Notes: generated from the letters alone by a model not told the origin. A stretch of DNA of 64,000 nucleotides from Epiperipatus broadwayi (GCA_028023455.1 JAQFVV010012434.1:5484264-5548263); one strand, 5' to 3'; positions 46,301-60,118 are shown, counted from the first letter of the stretch. Translations and numbers: made by a program.

Positions 46301-47879
46301 GCCAAAAAATATGAGAAAACAATATACTGCTGAAACCACAATGAGTAAGCTGAAGTCATGTGATAGAGTTTTGGGATATTTTTTTGTTTTTATTACTGAG
46401 ATAGGTTTTGATTAGCTCACAAAAAAATAATTTATTTTAGCCAAAAACACAAGTCAAAGTATTAAAAATAACATGACTATATTTATATTTTTATGCATAT
46501 ATATCTATGTTATATGTACATATGTTTTTAATATGTACATATTATAAATACATACCTATGGATACAATTTATATTAAAAATTTAAAACATTTAGACTCTA
46601 AGAAAAGAGTTAACAAAAATATGAAATACAGTAATGTAGGTATAATAAATTGAAAGATAAAGAGAACACATTCATGCAAAGGTAAATGTGTTTAATTGAT
46701 TACTCTTTATCTCAGGAAAAAAAACAGAACTTTTTTCTTCTTTAATTTTCTAAATTGATTATGATGATGAATAATACATGATGATCTGGAGTAAGATGAA
46801 TAATGTAAACATTGTTATGTAATATTAAACTATTAATCAGATGATGTGCAGTAGAAACTTCTGTTTTATTATGATCTTCAATCACAAGGTAAACTTATCT
46901 TTTCCTGGAGAATCTAAACCAATATCTGAAGCAAATGAAGTTGATAAAGTTTCTTCTTTATGTTTTTCTTGTTTTGATGCCTTTTTAAAAAATATTGAGT
47001 GCAATATTGTTTTATATGTTTTTAATTCAAGTAAATGGTTTTCTATGGGTAAAGTTATGTTTTTGCAGGTGGCATATTTTATCATTTTATTTTTTATATT
47101 CTGTACAATCTGAACCATTTTGCAAAAATTTTGTAGTATTTATGCTATTAGTTTTTTTTTCCTTTTCGTTTAATAATGAATTAATTAATTATTTTCACTC
47201 TTCTTCAGTTAAAACTTTTTCATGGTCTTTTATTTGTTATCAGACTTCTTAAATTATACTAAATCTTTTTTTTCTCAAATTCTCATGCTGCCAGAACAAA
47301 CATCTTTCATATCTTTTATGATCTCATTATATTGTTCCAACATGCATAAATAGTTTCTTGTTTAATTTCATTTATTTCTGGTTTTATAAAAAAATATTTG
47401 ATTAATGAGGATTGACCATTAGAGTTGATGTTGATGCATCAAGTGCAATAATTTAAAAATAAAAATACTTCAAAAATTTCATCTTTGTATTAAATTGATA
47501 GGAATCATATATATTATCTATGCAAATTTAAACTTTAATTTTATTGACCTTTAATGTAAAATAATCAAATTGATTTTTTTACGCTACATATATTTCACCG
47601 ATAACCTTGCCTTCTCAAGTATGCTAGAGATCTTGATATCTTTTTGCCCGAACCAAATAGCAACTAAAACTTCATATAATAAATAACTTCTTATGATTTT
47701 TTTGTATTATTAAAATGTGAATATGTTAATATAATGTTTCAATTTTATATTGTATTTAAACTGGTCATACACTATCAAACACATACTTTTCAGAATATAG
47801 ACAATTATAATCTCATTTCATATATATTGCTTATAATAATTCCTTTCATATACACTTTAATGCAAAAAATTTTTTTAAT
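46301..47879. other. AT-rich DNA with an unrecognised minus-strand frame
   Basis: The minus frame at 46882-47118 (78 codons, KASKQEKHKEETLSTSFA region) is charged and not obviously composition-driven. Upstream minus-strand text near 47280-47340 gives a further charged stretch (EQYNEIIKDMKDVCSG) in interrupted frames. This may be a dead retroposed gene or PLE 5' region. The family is unknown. Confidence 0.25.
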
Positions 47880-47935
47880 AAAACTTCATTTTTCTGACAG
47901 TTTTGACTGTCCAGTAGTCTTCATCAGAGCTTCTC
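47880..47935 (-). ncRNA. Degenerate hammerhead in a PLE-terminus-like sequence
   Basis: Minus strand: GCUCUGAUGA (core = complement of 47921-47927), a GACU/AGUC stem II with loop ACUGGAC, then AAAAC in place of GAAAC, followed by UGUC and a T-rich AATAAAA-like end. Sister of 39370-39440. Confidence 0.5.
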
Positions 47936-49199
47936 AATTTCCTTTACCTTTTAAAGAAAATAAAGGAAAAGAATAAGAATATATACTTCTAATAATCTCA
48001 TTTTAAACTTTTACATGAATTGGCAATTATTATAAATGTAAAATTAAAAAATATAACTTCAATAAATGTATAAAAATGATTATAAAGGAAAAAAATTAAT
48101 ACTATAGACAATATCTAATAAATAAGCAATTTCCACATGAATATGTCGAGTGTCTTTGTCAAAATGAAACTGTCATAGGAGATTAGCAAAAAAAAAATGA
48201 GCAATGTATTTTAATGTCATTAATTACTATAAAATGCTGAATCTCTCATATTACATATATTTTGTGTACAGCTTAAGGTCTGCTATAGAGCTGAACAATT
48301 GTTCACTATATCAGAATAGCAATTAGAACTTTATATGTAAATAGCTTCTGATATATTTATATAATACACTTTTCTTATAAATATATATCAGCAGAAAATA
48401 ATTTATATCTATTAAAAATGTAGCTTCTATAAAATCATATCATGCAAAATCTTTGTTATTGTTTTTCAATTTTTCTGTTTCCAGTATTATTGCTACAATA
48501 GTCATATTTCATTTTCATACCAGCTCTGTAATATGTTCAAACTTTTTTGTTATATTTTAAGCATCTTGATTGTAAATAAATAAGCTCTACCATATGGAAT
48601 ATTTTATAAAGATATTTTCAAATTTAGTAGTGTTCCAGTAATTAACTGCATTAATGAATTTATTTTACATCATTCATGAAATTGTTATTATTTAGCCAAT
48701 GGTAAAAGATATCTGCAGTTAATTTATAACTGAGGTCATTAAAATATATAGCCATTAGCCTAATGTGAAGACTACATAAGTGCATAAATTACTATATTTG
48801 GGTTCTAGTTTATTAAAATTTTTAAGTCCTTAGGTTGAATAGTTTGATGATGTTTTCTAAATAGTTATGGTACAGGCAATTTATGTAGAAAATGAGCAAT
48901 AATGATAAGTTAATCTAAGCCATCTGGTATTCATTGATTACATCTTGTATGAATGATTTTTAAATAAATGATAGAAAGTTGATCAATTAATGCTATCAAA
49001 TGTGTACTTTATATAAACTAGAGAAATAAGTACTGCTTTTTTGTAATGCATTTCTGATTTTATAATGTAATTTAAAAGAAAAAAAAATTTAAGAATATAT
49101 CTCACCTGTTATTTCTTAACAATTATAAAAGACTGTAATTAGAATAATGAGAAATAGTAATATCATATACTAAATTTTTTGAAATGTTATATGATGATC
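47936..49199. other. AT-rich DNA, nothing recognised
   Basis: No repeat or frame of note. Confidence 0.5.
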
Positions 49200-49350
49200 A
49201 AGTACCCTAATGGTAGACTTAACACTTATTTGTTCCATTCACTTGATTCAAATCCAGTTTCTTTAATTATATTATTTAACTGAAAAGTCCATTCTAAGAT
49301 CACTATTTCCCCACTATGCTAAACCATATAAGCAATAAAGAAATGAATGG
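49200..49350 (+). mobile_element. SINE A-like copy with a different head
   Basis: Box A-like CTAATGGTAGAC (about 49207-49218) and box B GATTCAAATCC (49245-49255) are 37 nt apart. The end AAGCAATAAAGAAATG resembles the SINE A tail (AGCAATAAAGACC). Confidence 0.5.
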
Positions 49351-51814
49351 TTTGATGCCAAAATTAGCACTGTTGATGATAGAATAATAATGATTTTTAA
49401 ATGAGTTCTTTAACAACAAAACAATACACTAATTGCAATTTTTGAATGAATATTGAAAAATTAATACAGTCATAATAGAAATGTTTCTTAAATCATATGA
49501 AAAAGTTGGCTTGCCATAGAATTTAGTGAAAACATTTTGAATGTGGTTTTTTTCTTTTAGGAGGGTTTTTAATTATGTTGGGGATATTATATACAAATGT
49601 TAATATTAATGGAAGAATTGTTTATGATGAAAAATATGATTACAATTTTCAGGTTTTAGGTGTGTTTTGTGGTGATTATTTATTATTACTATTACGACAT
49701 TGATATTTTAGCTGGACCTTCTCTATGACCACCTGAGTAGTGTGGATGGCTCAGTGGCTGTCATTAATATTTTTATCAATAGCTACTGAGCTTCCAATAC
49801 GACATAGATGTTGTTGAGAACCTGATAAAACATCAATGCTATAATAATAAAAATATCTGCACAGATAATTAAAACTGAAAACTGTAACTTCATATATTTT
49901 TAGAAATTATATATAAATTTCAAAAATTTTATTAAAAGCAATAAAAAAAATTTACATTTCTTGCGATTATGACAGATTATTATTTTTTAATTCTGAATTA
50001 AACATAGCATGTGCCCGAAGGTAGTTTTGATCATATTAAAGCAAGTGCAATGTTTTAAACTAAAATGATTGAGAGATAAGTAACTGTATATTTATTTTTG
50101 AGGCTATGATAATACAAAATTATAATTACATAATTCCCCAGTATTTATTTGCTTTATCTTAAGGGTAGATTATAATTATAATTTATAATGCGCGATGTTA
50201 TTAAATTGCATTTTTTTAACGAAACTTCTTTCTGCCAATCAATTTTATAATTGATTATAAAATAAATTATATATTTTTAAAATTTAATAACTTCTTTACA
50301 ATTTTAATTTATAATTATTTATAAAATGTTAAGTAGATAAAATCTAATTGAATGGGTTTGTTTTTTTAAATTTTACTTTAAAATTATGATGATAGTATAT
50401 ATTTAAAATAAAAGTATATACATTTTAAATACACGTTTGTATTTTTATCTTTTCTTCTCCCTTGACTACAAAAGAAAATTAAATGTACTGACAATGTAAT
50501 TCTTATAAATATAATTTAATGAATAAGATGTATACCTAAATTATTGATAACAGTAAATTTGTAGACCTGTTTAAAATCATGTTGAAGCTAATAATTTAAA
50601 ATAACTTCCCAAAAGATTTTCCTAGAAAATTGTTCTTATTTTTTCAATTTGCTGTACAAGCTAGCAATTTTTTGCATTTTCACTTTTGATGCTGGACTTT
50701 AAATAAATATTCAATGATTATTGCTAATAATTTATTAAAATAAAGATTATATCATTTCTAGTCCAGATATAAACTCTACCTTAATAAATGTTTTTATTTA
50801 AAATAATTGGTATAAAAGAAGTGACTTTGTTTGATACTAATAATGAACAAATGATAAAATCATGAATAAGAGACTATGATATGAACCAATTGGAAAGTGC
50901 TAGTTCAGAATGAAATGCTTTTGGGACTTTTTTAGACATTCTCAGTCTCAATTTAAAAATGTTCCTTTGAACATAAGAGCTTCAATCAAGACAATTATGC
51001 AGTAGAATTTTTTCAGAATCATGAGGTTAAGATTATTTATATTAGTCTAATAGCAAATAACTTCATACCATAACAACTATTTTATTCATCTACTATGATT
51101 TGGTGTTCAAAGTATAGGATAAATCTTTTTTTTCAAGGACATAAGAAAATTGCAAATATACTCTACAATTTTTTTCAAAATAGCTAGCCTACAATCAATG
51201 CACCTAACCATTCAATATGAATCAATAAATACATATTTAATTAGTTTTATTTTTAGGCTAATGGAAGTATTAGATTTTTCCAGATTAGTGGCAATGCAGT
51301 AATAATTATACAATCTTCACCACTGATTGAGAATGATTTATATAATTATAAGTGCTGAGTACACTCAAATACCACTTATTTTGTATCAAATATTTTGTTC
51401 ACTTAGACAAAGAAACTGTACATGATCTGAGACTTAGCTGTGATGAAGAAGTAAAGATATTATGCAGACAAAATAACATTTTTTTATGAATCAGAAATCT
51501 GGTGATACACTGTGCATAGAATCCTATGGGAATATATTCTGAAAAATAGTGCTTAAATAATAAAAGAGTAGATGTAGCAAATAAAATAATGTGTATTCTT
51601 TAAATTTTATTGCATATATATGTAGTATGTAATACCAATAATTGAAGTGCTTTTAACTATATATATAAATTTTATAAATAAATATTTGAAAATACAGTAC
51701 TTAATAGTTTATAAAAAATATATGTATAATCGTCACTTAGAAGTGCTTTCAACTAATTTGTAGCGTTATCAACTATCACTTTTAAAATGTCAGCTTTCCC
51801 ATAATTCCATGATG
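49351..51814. other. AT-rich DNA with weak dispersed repeat F
   Basis: 50851-50925 resembles 53655-53730 (ATGATAAA...AAGAGA.TATG...CCAATTG...AGTG). A short hairpin GGCTCAGTGGCT / AGCTACTGAGC lies near 49749-49791. Otherwise nothing is recognised. Confidence 0.35.
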
Positions 51815-52377
51815 TCAATCTTCCCATAATTCTGTGATCTTAACATTTGCTGCTTGCCTTTTAATTAAATCTTGCTTATATTTATAAATTAACATAGCCT
51901 CTTTAATTTTCCTTTTATTATTATTTCTTTCAGTTTCCAATATTTTTACATTGTTATAATTAAAATCAAAACATATATACATGATTTATTATGGTCATAG
52001 AAAACAAAAGCTGATAAAGTATCATTATTTTTAAAATTTTGTCTTGTATTTTGAACCATTTTAAATACTAATAAGTGCTCTTTTGTTCTTTTTTCCAATG
52101 TGCACCTCGATTCACCTATATATACACTACCACACTTACATGTCCATTTGTAAATGATACAATTTTTATTTATCAATAAAGTTTTATCTTTTGAATTGTT
52201 TATTAATTTATTTAATGTAGGTAGTGCATAAAATGCAATATCACATATTTCTTTATAAATTTTCTTAATGAAACTTGCCTGTTGATTCAAAATATATTTT
52301 TTATAAACTATTAAGTACTGTATTTTCAAATATTTATTTATAAATTTACGTATATTATTTTGAAGAAATACAGACAT
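51815..52377 (-). pseudogene. Penelope-like element GIY-YIG endonuclease, broken
   Basis: The open frame holds CGSVYIGESRCTLEKRTKEHL as its centre (residues about 80-100): the YIG motif, the catalytic-type Arg in ESRCTLEKR and the EHL ending are visible, preceded by the CxC pair that marks PLE endonucleases. After FYDHNKSCIY a one-base deletion shifts the frame. Homology resumes in another frame (YNNVKILETERNNN, then KIKEAMLIYKYKQDL) to a stop at 51815. No reverse transcriptase domain is attached, so this is a 5'-truncated or internally deleted copy. The same protein region is present at 62740-63168. Confidence 0.85.
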
Positions 52378-52439
52378 CGATTTGTAATATATATATATAA
52401 ATCAGAAATCTTAACTTTTCTGAGCATTGTCAGTATGTC

Positions 52440-52565
52440 TCATTATATCACTCTTATTTACAATTTATCCAAACCACTTTGAACACTTTTTAGTGAAACT
52501 CTTTATTTGTACATATATACATACACCTATGTTTCGACTGGGTTTTCTTTAGAGCTATGATATAA
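52440..52565 (-). repeat. PLE-terminus-like repeat, minus orientation
   Basis: Minus strand: AGCTCTAAAGAAAACCCAGTCGAAACATAGG, written here as AGCTCTAAAGA plus AACCCAGTC plus GAAACATAGG (complement of 52526-52556), then TATATGTACAAATAAAGAG, and GTTTGGATAAATTGTA near 52460. It is the inverted counterpart of 52805-52935. The hammerhead-like CUGAUGA is decayed to CUAAAGA while CGAAAC survives. Confidence 0.65.
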
Positions 52566-52635
52566 TATTTACATTTTTATGGTATTATTATATAGTTATG
52601 ACATTTATTTTATATAGCGCTATGTTTTTTATAAA

Positions 52636-52793
52636 CTGTAATATTAATAAGCAAATAAGCTAATACACATGCACTTTGTAGATTTAATTATAAATGAATA
52701 CTCTCACTTTCCAAAACAAGATAAAGTCTAGAATGAATTCATCTATATTTTCAACCCAAACATTTATGTATGGGCAAATCTTAAATATTTGGA
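52636..52793. repeat. Dispersed repeat E, copy 2
   Basis: Matches 12070-12250 (see there). Here it sits exactly between the two inverted PLE-like ends, so it may be the interior of that fold-back. Confidence 0.75.
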
Positions 52794-52804
52794 AGTATTT
52801 TATT

Positions 52805-52935
52805 TTATTTTGTTCATTATATCATAGTTCTGAAGAAGACTGCAGAACTGTCAAAACATAGGCATATATATATGTACAAATAAAGAGTTTTGTTAAAAAG
52901 TGTTTGAAATGGTTTGGATAAATTGTATTTATAGG
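52805..52935 (+). repeat. PLE-terminus-like repeat, plus orientation
   Basis: Plus strand: TTCTGAAGAAGACTGCAGAA, CTGTCAAAACATAGG (about 52829-52862), TATATGTACAAATAAAGAG, GTTAAAAAGTGTTTG and GTTTGGATAAATTGTA. A hammerhead relic (CUGAAGA, AAAAC) is discernible. It forms a long inverted repeat with 52440-52565. Confidence 0.65.
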
Positions 52936-54187
52936 ATATTACAGCAAAATAAAGAAAAGTGTGATTTTGGTAATATTTCACTCATATTTGTTAAATAGCC
53001 TAGCCAATAATTTTTCATCTTTATTTTAAAACCTTAGATTGCAAATGTAAAGATCATTTTTCATTTGTTTGCTAGATTATCTAACAAACAGGAATAATGA
53101 TATAATGTTGATAGAGCTCAGAAAAATTGACATTTTTGGTTTATTTCAATATTACATAGTCAAGCACATGTAATATAAAATAGTTTTATCAAAAAAGATC
53201 AAAAATTTTGATGTATTGTAATATTGTAGGCAGTGGCCAACTCTGGTCATGCCAGTATTACAAGCCTCTTAAATTTAAAATTATTTAATTATTGGAGAGA
53301 TAATATTTAATTTTTCCATATTTTTTTATCATAATAATGAGTATTAATTTAAATATTTTATGTACCAAATGGTAGTATGTTAATTTTTAAACATTTTTTT
53401 AAACATAATGTGAACATTTGAAGTGGGATAATTTCAAGAATTGCAAAAGAGAGAGAGAGAGAGAAATGTAGAATAAAATAAACAATTTCTTTTGTTTTCT
53501 TCAGTAATTATAATTAATTAACAGTTTAATTTTATTTTTTGAAGAAGTACTGCGAAAAAAAAATGTTTTCACTAAATAATGAAAAGTTTACTGATCAATT
53601 TTTAAGAGAGATAAAATAATAAACATTAATAATTTTTTATCTATATACATACTCAACAATGATAAAGATATGTGTAAGAGATTATGGTTTGGGCCAATTG
53701 ATGAGTGATTGTTCAACATCTTGGGATTTATAGAGCTTTTTCACATGTCTTTGGTCATGTTTATAATTACATCTCTTCACATGGTGCTAAAAGCAGACAG
53801 AAAACAGTCCCTACCTTGCATGAGAGTAGGATAGTGAAAATTACATTACAAAAATATTATTCATTATTAGTTAAAGTTTTATGTTTGTAAAGTTGTTTTG
53901 TTTTTTTTTTAAAAAAAAGAAAGAAAAAGTTTTAATAATTTTTGTTAATTATATTTTAATTAAAAAAAATTTTTTTTCCCAGTTTCTTTATCTCTCTCCA
54001 AAAGAAAAGACGGTGTTTTCAAAATCAGTATAATTAATCTGATTATGAGGGTTTTTTGGCAGAAATAAAAACTAATTAAAGAGGAATTTTGAAATCTATG
54101 ATTCTAATTTAAATTTTTGACTTGTTTTCCAAGTTTAATTTTGAATGAAGAAAATATCCAATGTATGTTTTTTATAAAAATTGACTC
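52936..54187. other. AT-rich DNA
   Basis: Includes a (GA)n microsatellite at 53449-53463 and weak repeat F copy 2 (53655-53730). The 61-codon frame at 53705-53890 is unremarkable. Confidence 0.45.
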
Positions 54188-54452
54188 AATTGGTCAGTAG
54201 TAAATTTTGTCATGTGGTAGAAAGAATTGTGATTAGATGGAATCAGGTTTGTTCCAAAAATAGGGGTGTGGATAAATCATTAAACCTCAGTATCTTGTAA
54301 GGAGAGGTTATCATAAGCTGTTGAAGAGAACAGTAGAAATCATAGTACAGCTGTTGAAAAGAGCAATAGCAGTAATTTTTAGTTCAACTATCAAACAGAT
54401 GCAGAGGCTCAACTGTTTAAAAATCCTTTTGTAATAAAGACAAATATCTGCT
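54188..54452 (+). mobile_element. tRNA-derived SINE, SINE A-type tail
   Basis: Box A-like TTGGTCAGTAG (54190-54200) and box B-like GGTTTGTTCC (54246-54255), a body with an internal direct repeat (AGCTGTTGAAGAGAACAGTAG and AGCTGTTGAAAAGAGCAATAG, about 54317 and 54351), and an end TGTAATAAAGACAAATATC resembling the SINE A tail. Confidence 0.5.
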
Positions 54453-57400
54453 AAATATAGCTAAAAGCTAAACAGATCTACCTCCGTGTAACTAGCTCAC
54501 TATATCCCTGAAGTAATCTGCAACAAGCCTTGATTCAAACTAAGAGCATGACTATCCCTAACTATGTGTTTATTCAGACCTAGAAAATTATTTTAAAAAA
54601 TTGATAAACTCATTATGTGTTAACCTGATCTGAAAAATGATCAATGCACTAATTTATTCTATGAAGAAGTCTGAAAATGTTCTAAACAAAAATGGAGAAA
54701 TTAGACTGTATACATTAGCCTGCAGATAGATATTAATTGAGACACTTATAAAAAGAAAATCAGCATACCCAAGAAAGTCTCCAAAAAATAATAAATCCAT
54801 GGTAAAAGATATATTTTGAATGTACTTATATTTAAATTTATAAAGTTTTAAAGTACCAAGTGATAATAATTAATAATTTTATTAGTATCTTTTTTAATTA
54901 AAACATGTTTTTTGTTTTATACTATTCCCTCTCCAATTATAAGAAGGCTTTGAACCAATTAAAAAATGTATCTTTGTTAGGTAAACTTATTGTTTTAATA
55001 AATAATTATTAGTCAGAATGAATATTTTTGATGTAATATTATCTTTTGAAACATTTTTTTATATATATTTTACTTCCAAAATTTTACAGAGTTAATGACT
55101 AATCCAAAACTTTCTTTTCTCTTATTGTGAAAAAGTTATTTATCAACTTTTGTTATTTAAAAGGAAGCAATTTAATGAAAGCAAAAGTGAATTAATTTAG
55201 GGAATGAAAATCAATTGGTTAATCATTTTTGCTATATGCAATTATATTTTGATTAAGAAATGTATAATTTTAAATTATCATAACATCTTGCTATTTTTTT
55301 TCATTTTTAACTATTAATCAGTGAGTTTAAAAATATTGCTATGTTAACATCTTTATTCATCCAGTTATCTGTTTTATAAATTAGAAGTGTGTGTGTGTAA
55401 CCTGACTTTATTGCAGGTTAGTGTTTTAGGGATTTTAAAGTTATCCCAGCAAAATTATTTAAAGTAAAGTAAAATGTATATTTCTCTTCTTTGCAATTAT
55501 AGTCCCTAAAATCGTACGATCTTGAGCCAGTTTCTAGAGACCATAATGATTAGTTATATGGTTGTAGGTTTTTATGTTTGGGTTTGGACATCCAGATGAT
55601 AACTCTGGATGGCACACATAAATTCATTCACTGCATTTTTTATTAGAAATTAAGTTTATAGTTGGCCAGTACACTAATGGTACTATATGGCTAGACCATT
55701 GATGATTCCAACTTTATTTTATTATTATAATAGATTAGCACTTAGGTATATGCATCCAGAATATTGTGTTATATTCTGCACTGTTTAGCAGTGGCTAAGT
55801 AAGTAGTCTGTTTATAATATATCTCTTGAAATACAGTCACCAGTATTAACTCTTGTTGATCGATTGCTGGTGAGTTGTTGGATTTATTATTCTTATCTAA
55901 TGCTGAGTAACTTGTAGTTTATAACTTATTATTATTAATATAACTATATATGGTTTAATCCATACTGATCTGATGAGTCACATACTCATTGTACATTATT
56001 TTTGATTATTCAATGGGGTCATTTTTCCATCTTACCATGTTTCCTCATCACTTCAGGTTTACCATATCTCACTCCTAATTCCATACTATTACAGAATAGA
56101 TCTTTTGTCTAGAAATTCTGTTAGTCACAGTGGGGTTACAAAATATTAATTTTATAAAAATAAAAAGTGTTATTCTTTATAGCAATATAGGCATAGAAAT
56201 CAAGATAAATTTAAAATATTATATTTCTTTTTCATCTATGTCTTAGTCACTAGAAGGTAAGTTTCTTTAGCAGTTATAAAACTTAAAGTCATTAAGTGTA
56301 ATACATAATACTTGTATACAGTGCCACCACATGGGTAAGAGGTACTTTTGTGCAAGGTAAATTTTAGTGCCCTTCCCTCAATCTATGAAATAAAATTTGT
56401 AAATTAAAATACATTTTTTCACAGCACTTTCACAAAAAAACTTGATAATATGATTTTAGTTATTTAACTACATGTTTTGTCCATTTATTTCTAGAAAATA
56501 AATTCAAAGATTAAAGCACATGTTAAAATAAAACAAATTAGTTTTTAAAAAAATAATTTTTGAAACAATAATTAAATACTACCATGAAACAATATTTATT
56601 TAGTAAATTTAAAATTGTTACTTTTTTCTTTTAAAAGTTTTCATATTATTTTTTAAATAATTCTGCAAAATTACTAGTAGAGATATGAAATATCTACAAA
56701 TAAGATAATTTTTTAAATATCTAAGTGTTTTTATTATATTTAAAAGAACTATCACCAATACACATACCCCACAAAGATATTGTACTGCATTTTTTCTTCT
56801 CAAGCTGGACCTGATTTTATATAAGTAATTCTAGTTTATTTACCTTGTTATTAAAATTATTATCTACAGCCAGAATATGATTCTCTGGAATGCTTCATCT
56901 CTGAGCTCCATCCAACATAGTGAGTAAAAAAGACAGTCTGGCTTGTCTTCATTATATCTTTCTGAACCAATATTTAGATCCAGTTTAACCAGCATATCAA
57001 TAATTCATTAAAAAATAGTTTGTTTATTTAAAAACCCATTCAAAATCTCTCATGCATAAACGTATTCATGTTTTATATTAACAAAGCTATATTCCTTCAA
57101 TAATAAAATATTTACACTATTATTTAATTTTTTACATGAATGTTATTCCACTATTAATAACTATAATTTATTATATATGCAGTCCAATATTTTAAATTTT
57201 CATATTTAGATTGTTTATCAATATAACTTTTATATTTCATTAGGACTGCCAAATTGGGTCAATTTTAAATAACATGGCTGATATGACTTTTATTCTATTA
57301 GCACCAACTTGTTGAAAAATAGTTATTTGTTTTAAAAATCCATTAATTACTTTTTATTCACAATTTCATTTACTTAACTTATTGATATTTTTTATTAATA

Positions 57401-59002
57401 AAAATATTTTCACTTATTTTCATTCAATAGTAAAATACTGACACTACTATATTATTTTATTTCTTAATACTTATTAACCCTTCTGCACTATGACAGTTTT
57501 CTTTGTTTACCTCATTTGATAGATATTTTTGTTTAGAAATTAGATAATTTTTTTAAAATCACATTTGATTTTTGTAATTATTTTAAAAATTAGATTTTAA
57601 TCAAAACATGATACCATTTCATCATTCAACTGCCAAGAGGAGCAGAGTCAATTTGCAAAATGAACAAAATCTTTGTTTGACACTTGTATTAAAAATATGA
57701 ACAATTAAACATTAATATCTAGTAAACTATCAACTTATGCTTTAAAAATTTGCAATTTTTTAGAAATTTTTATGGTATTGCTATATTTCTTAAAAGACCT
57801 AGTGATATAATTTCCTGAGATTGTATTTTCACATCATAAGTTCCATAGCATTGTACTCAGAAAAATATAATCTTTTATATTTAAAAATGAAACACTTCTG
57901 TAGAAAATATATGTAATAATTTATATTCTTGGTTCCTAATAATTGTGATTCAATTATCATGCAAAAATAATCATAAACTTTCCAAAAAATCAAATTTTTA
58001 GTCATAATATTTTCTTGAAGTAATATCGCAAAAATCAAGACTGCCAAGAATACAATGAGCCCCCATAATTATGGACATTTCCATACTTAGAAATTCATAC
58101 TTTTTCATTTATGCTAACATCTTCAGAATTTTTTTGTAATTAAAATATTAAAAAAAATTATGTAAATTTTAAATTTTGAAAAAGATTTGCAAAATCTTTC
58201 AGTAGAGGGTGAAAGACACAAATTCAGTTTCTTGACTTCCAGACTGACAAAACATGGTCTATAAAACATACAGATTAATAACTAAGTTCTATTATGTATA
58301 TTATTCTTTATTATGTAGTTTAACAATTAGGGATTTAGCCAGTGTTTATTTAAGGCAAAAAATTTAAATTTTTATATTTAGATTGTTTATTCAACACATT
58401 TTTTGAAGCCATTAAAATGCTTTGCACTTTATTTTGTTTATTTGTAGGTTATGTTAAATAACTATATATTAAAAAAATCAAACACTTGGTTTGTTTTACT
58501 AGATACATTTTAAGACTTTGTCTATAGTCCAATCATATAGGGATTTTATTATAATTAAATAATATCATAATCATGAAATTTGTTAAAAATTAAATATTTT
58601 TTATTCATTCTGTTTTTCTTAGATTTGAACCATAGAGTGGATTATGGATCAATTGTGAGTGTTTAACTAGAGAACATTACCAAATCCACATCCAAGGAAA
58701 AGCTGTTTAGTAAAACATGTAAAAGATAATTTAAAAAATATGGCCTTTAATAAAAAAAAATAATATTGTTATTTAAAAAAGTTTTGCTTTGCACAAGACA
58801 AGCATCAGAATCAATTCTAGAACTTCACATTTTTAAACTCTGTAAACGTCATTGATAAAGATAATTTCATCACATGCAGAATTATTATAATTATGAGGCA
58901 ATATTTTTAAAATAAGTTATATTTTAAAATAAATTATTAATAGTAATGTATTACTTTTTATAAATTATTAAGATATTTAAATAAAAATGATTGTGAAATT
59001 TA
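54453..59002. other. Long AT-rich stretch without genes
   Basis: Less AT-rich patches at 54460-54570, 55530-55620 and 56870-56960 do not translate into recognisable proteins. The frames at 56618-56803 and 57829-58047 (minus) lack motifs. No member of the SINE or PLE families defined here was found. Confidence 0.45.
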
Positions 59003-59475
59003 AAACATTTTTATTTACATATAAATTTTATTAATTGTAGTGACAAAAGGGTGTCCGCCTATTCAGTTTATGCAATGGTAGAGTATATATGAATTATATT
59101 TGGAGGCTGTACCAATTGTCACAATAAGTTCAAGTAAATAAGTATTTCTCCTATACTTAAATAAAAAATATTTACAATCAGTGTTTCTAACAATAAAGTG
59201 ATTCAGAAATCTAAACATTTACATATAAGTTTTATTAATTATCATGACAAAATGGTGTCAGTCTGTTGAATTTGGTATAGTGATATGAATATATATATAT
59301 ATGTAGTATATTTTGAGCTCTAACCTAGAAATTTAATGTTCAAACAATTGCCACAAAACGTTTAAATAAAGAAATGATCCACTCATATTTAAATAAAAAA
59401 TATTTACACTCAGAATATATTTCTAACAATAAAGTGATTCAAAAATGGAAACATTTTCATTTACTCATAAATTGA
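59003..59475 (+). repeat. Tandem repeat, period about 210-236 bp
   Basis: Units start near 59003, 59213 and 59449 (partial), each with AAACATTT...TTTACATATAARTTTTATTAATT, then ATGACAAAAKGGTGTC. Each ends TACTTAAATAAAAAATATTTACA-type sequence (split: TTAAATAAAAAATATTTACA) plus TTCTAACAATAAAGTGATTC. An (AT)n insertion in unit 2 accounts for much of the length difference. Confidence 0.85.
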
Positions 59476-60118
59476 TGTCTTTGCTCTTGATGGAAGCACA
59501 CCCGCATGTGGTAGCCCTGCCTATATAGATCTGATAATGCAATCAATTATTAACAAATTACAAAAGGCAAGTATTCTGCAATGCTTGTACTAGAAAAATC
59601 TTTAGGTGTTAATTACATTGCAAATCTTGTGTCTTAGTTATAACCAAATCTTTAACAAAGTAATTAATGCAGAGTTAGAATAACAAATTCGGTAAATAAA
59701 GATCTTCAAATCGAAACTCGACCTGTCACTTCTGGTGTGGCATCTTGAGCGGTTATATATATATTATTTACATTTTACAATTATTAATAGAAGATTGTAA
59801 TAAATAGTTTGTAAATATGTATATATTAATCGTTATAGTACAATATTTTATAAATAAATAAAATGCAAAAATATTTTCTTTTTTTATCTTTTATTAAAAT
59901 AAAAAAAAACTTATTAAACTATTAAACAATTATTATGCAAGCAAAGCTTTAAAATACAATTTCTCAACTGCTGATCAATGTCATTTGTTAACTTCAACTT
60001 TTATCTTCTCTTTATATATATATAAATTGTAATTGACTTGAATTTCAACTTGAAATACAATCACTGCAGGAATATAAATGATAAATTATACGAATATCAA
60101 GATAACAATTCTAATGTT
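59476..60118. other. AT-rich DNA, nothing recognised
   Basis: A few CpG near 59690-59750 lie in an otherwise CpG-poor stretch. No repeat homology. Confidence 0.45.
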
